The translations under genes and the position numbers were made by a program. From RZYY01 sp036794825 (GTDB taxonomy: Bacteria > Bacteroidota > Bacteroidia > Bacteroidales > 4484-276): a DNA stretch of 64,000 nt. The notes beneath the pieces are model-generated. The model was not told the origin of the DNA. It saw only the letters and a program-made list of their open reading frames with translations, and did not search any database. The stretch spans positions 3,355-67,354 of the forward strand of contig DAIRGA010000028.1 of NCBI GenBank assembly GCA_036794825.1, in the 5' to 3' direction. Positions within the stretch are counted from its first letter, which is position 1, and each line of letters starts with the position of its first letter. Below, in pieces: positions 62,219 through 64,000 of this stretch.

Positions 62219-64000
62219 ATGACACTATCTATCGCCCGTTTTATTCCAGTTTTGCTTTTTCTTAACTTCCTGGTGGTTTCGCCTGCAAAATCCCAGCTAA
62301 GACTTACACCAATCCAGTCGTCTCTAAAAAGCGACATTCCAGAAACCAGAATGACTGACTCTGCAGGTTTTCAAAAACCTGCTTATCTCTATGCCCAGGT
62401 GGATGAAAATGATGTAAAGCTTTCGTGGGGAATGGACAGCCTGGCCGGAAACTGGCTTACCTATGAACAAAGCAGTCCCGCTTTTTCTGTTGGATTGAAT
62501 AGCCCTGGCGTTTTTAGTGTGGCGTCAAGGTGGCCGGCTGAGACTTTGACAGATTACACCGGAAAACCAGTTACAAAGTTTGCCTTTTTTCCGACAAGCG
62601 ATGTTACTATCTACACACTGAAAATCCTGAAAGGAGAAAATTTACAAACGTTAGTCTATACTCAAGCCCTTACAAATCTTGTTTTTGAACAATTGAACGA
62701 AATCGAACTGAATTCATTGGTAACTCTTGAACAAGATGAGGATTACTGGTTTAGCATTGAATACCAACAGCTCACCAGTAATATATATCCTGCTGCTGTT
62801 GACAACGGACCTGCTGTGGCTGGCTTGGGTGATATGATAAATCTTGGAAATGGCTGGGAGTCGCTGAGCAACTTTGGCTTAGATGTTAACTGGTCAATCA
62901 GCGTCTTTGTGGCTGATAATGGTTCCGAGTCAACCATGCTACCCGTCTCTGTTGATGATAAAGTGAAGAATGGCCCCCTTTCACTCCTTTCGCCCCAACT
63001 GAAGCCTGCAGCGAACTCAGGGAAAGAAACATTTCTTGGTTTTAATATTTACAGGAATGGGATAAAATTGAATAGCAGCGTGGTCACTGAACAGTTTTTC
63101 AATGACCCGGATCTGGCTGCCGGCATTTACACTTATGGTGTAACTGCAGTATATATCGAGGGTGAAAGTCTTCCTGTCGAAAAGACGGTGCAGGTTGCTT
63201 CTGGTCAACTTGATATATTTCCGGACTTAATTGACATAACACTTACAGCAAACCCGAATGATACCATACCCCTCACAATGACCAACTCCTATGAATTACC
63301 TATTTCATGGCAGGTTGATTCATTACCAGCATGGTTAAATCTCCCGATAATGAATGGAATCATTGATCCTTCAGGATTACAGGTGATAGATTTGATTATA
63401 GACGGAACGGGACTATCAGGAACAAACACGTTCATTATTCAATTCCTTACCAGCGATGTTGTCAATCCGGTGGTTCTGCTGCCGGTTACCGTCAATGCCG
63501 CTGCTAACGGACTTCTTAGCTGGAGCATAAATCCTTTGGATTTCGGCACAATACCAATCTTAGAGACCAAAATACAGATTGTTAGCCTGGTCAATATGTC
63601 AGATGCAACTACTTTCATTAATGGAATTTCATTGTCATCTCAGGACTTTTTTGTTTCCGTAACTGACTGGTCTATACCTGCCAACAGCTCCTTAGAAATT
63701 CCTGTATATTTTCTCCCTTCCACCTCCGGAACTTTTGCAGGTACGCTCTTTGTGTCTTATTTCAATTACCTGGGATCATTCACCACCGAGCTTCTCCTGG
63801 TCGGAGAAGCGATTATTCTGCCACCAACCGGTCTAACCGCCACCACAACTGAAAATGAAGTCACCCTTAACTGGCTTCCTCCAGGATTCAATCCTGATGC
63901 ACTTACATTTACCAACGGAGAACCATTATTTGTTATCGGCACATCAGGGCCTGGCAAATATGAATTTGCCCATCGTTTTACTTCTTCCGATCTTATGCCT
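62219..64000 (+). CDS. Large secreted protein, cut by the right edge
   Basis: 594 codons present, open to the window end. Signal peptide MTLSIARFIPVLLFLNFLVVSPAKSQ. A beta-rich N-terminal half of unknown family follows. An FN3-like segment (about 271-318) reads FNIYRNGIKLNSS..AGIYTYGVTAVYIEGES, a type frequent in Bacteroidota secreted proteases and adhesins. Next a BACON-like domain (about 339-428), an ASPM/SPD-2/Hydin-like domain (about 434-514; INPLDFGTIPI) and the start of another FN3 domain (PPTGLTATTTENEVTLNWLPPGF). A T9SS sorting domain is expected downstream but not visible. An upstream ATG at 62200 is in another frame and soon stops. Confidence 0.85.
   Translation, partial: MTLSIARFIPVLLFLNFLVVSPAKSQLRLTPIQSSLKSDIPETRMTDSAGFQKPAYLYAQVDENDVKLSWGMDSLAGNWLTYEQSSPAFSVGLNSPGVFSVASRWPAETLTDYTGKPVTKFAFFPTSDVTIYTLKILKGENLQTLVYTQALTNLVFEQLNEIELNSLVTLEQDEDYWFSIEYQQLTSNIYPAAVDNGPAVAGLGDMINLGNGWESLSNFGLDVNWSISVFVADNGSESTMLPVSVDDKVKNGPLSLLSPQLKPAANSGKETFLGFNIYRNGIKLNSSVVTEQFFNDPDLAAGIYTYGVTAVYIEGESLPVEKTVQVASGQLDIFPDLIDITLTANPNDTIPLTMTNSYELPISWQVDSLPAWLNLPIMNGIIDPSGLQVIDLIIDGTGLSGTNTFIIQFLTSDVVNPVVLLPVTVNAAANGLLSWSINPLDFGTIPILETKIQIVSLVNMSDATTFINGISLSSQDFFVSVTDWSIPANSSLEIPVYFLPSTSGTFAGTLFVSYFNYLGSFTTELLLVGEAIILPPTGLTATTTENEVTLNWLPPGFNPDALTFTNGEPLFVIGTSGPGKYEFAHRFTSSDLMP

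Noticed and set aside
1..64000. Search for mobile elements, CRISPR arrays, toxin-antitoxin or defence genes
   Set aside because: No transposase or integrase motif, no terminal inverted repeats, no spaced repeats and no known defence domains were seen on either strand.

Overview
The window looks like chromosomal DNA of a member of the Bacteroidota, probably a Bacteroidales/Marinilabiliales-type organism; the order is an inference. The evidence is type IX secretion (T9SS) C-terminal sorting domains on secreted proteins, a TonB-dependent receptor, N-terminal lipoboxes, a DUF3788 protein, CrtI/CrtB genes of the Bacteroidota type, and repeated copies of the Bacteroidota -7 promoter element TAnnTTTG a short distance before start codons. 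I see no insertion sequence, prophage, CRISPR array, rRNA operon or defence island. It reads as core and near-core genome.

Layout. 1-3263 (minus): a TonB-dependent receptor cut by the left edge, and a T9SS-secreted protein upstream of it. 3354-7815 (minus): a molybdenum-cofactor operon, moeA-moaA-moaC, followed by a TPR protein; MoaA is unusually short. 7974-10543 (plus): a putative lipoprotein with its own terminator, then a Uup-type ABC-F ATPase. 10580-11584 (minus): a GT9 glycosyltransferase. 11767-17060 (plus): two small membrane proteins, a GNAT/YoaP acetyltransferase, a 652-residue class-V PLP protein with a degenerate extra N-terminal copy, a membrane protein, a DUF3788 protein and a Rossmann-fold protein; a perfect 15-bp bidirectional terminator separates these from a minus-strand CBM48 protein. 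17668-18861: a porin.

19067-24637 is a complete Mrp/Mnh cation/proton antiporter operon, A to G, with overlapping genes. It converges on a two-component system (kinase then regulator, minus). A tRNA-Pro(CGG) follows on the minus strand with its own terminator. 27299-28864 encodes a T9SS-secreted BNR-repeat protein.

28963-36275 is the first RND efflux locus: two tandem paralogous TetR regulators, TolC, adaptor and an atypical 1122-residue permease. An FKBP lipoprotein and an iron alcohol dehydrogenase follow. 38323-44550 encodes a 2075-residue mosaic secreted protein. 44611-48121 holds housekeeping genes (YdcF-like, flavodoxin, isoprenylcysteine-methyltransferase-like, OsmC, dtd, pdxJ).

48297-54467 is a compact plus-strand run of small membrane or lipid-related proteins leading into crtI-crtB-(exported unknown)-idi, probably an isoprenoid/carotenoid locus. 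No lycopene cyclase or hydroxylase gene is visible. After a secreted S9 peptidase, an Rrf2-type regulator with three cysteines and a clear palindrome in its promoter precedes the second RND efflux operon (adaptor, permease, TolC). A large secreted protein runs off the right edge.

I found no clearly undescribed multi-gene system. The best leads are the shortened MoaA, the duplicated and collapsed PLP fold, two candidate repressor operators, the divergent tandem TetR pair with the modified RND pump, and the uncharacterised companions of the carotenoid genes.
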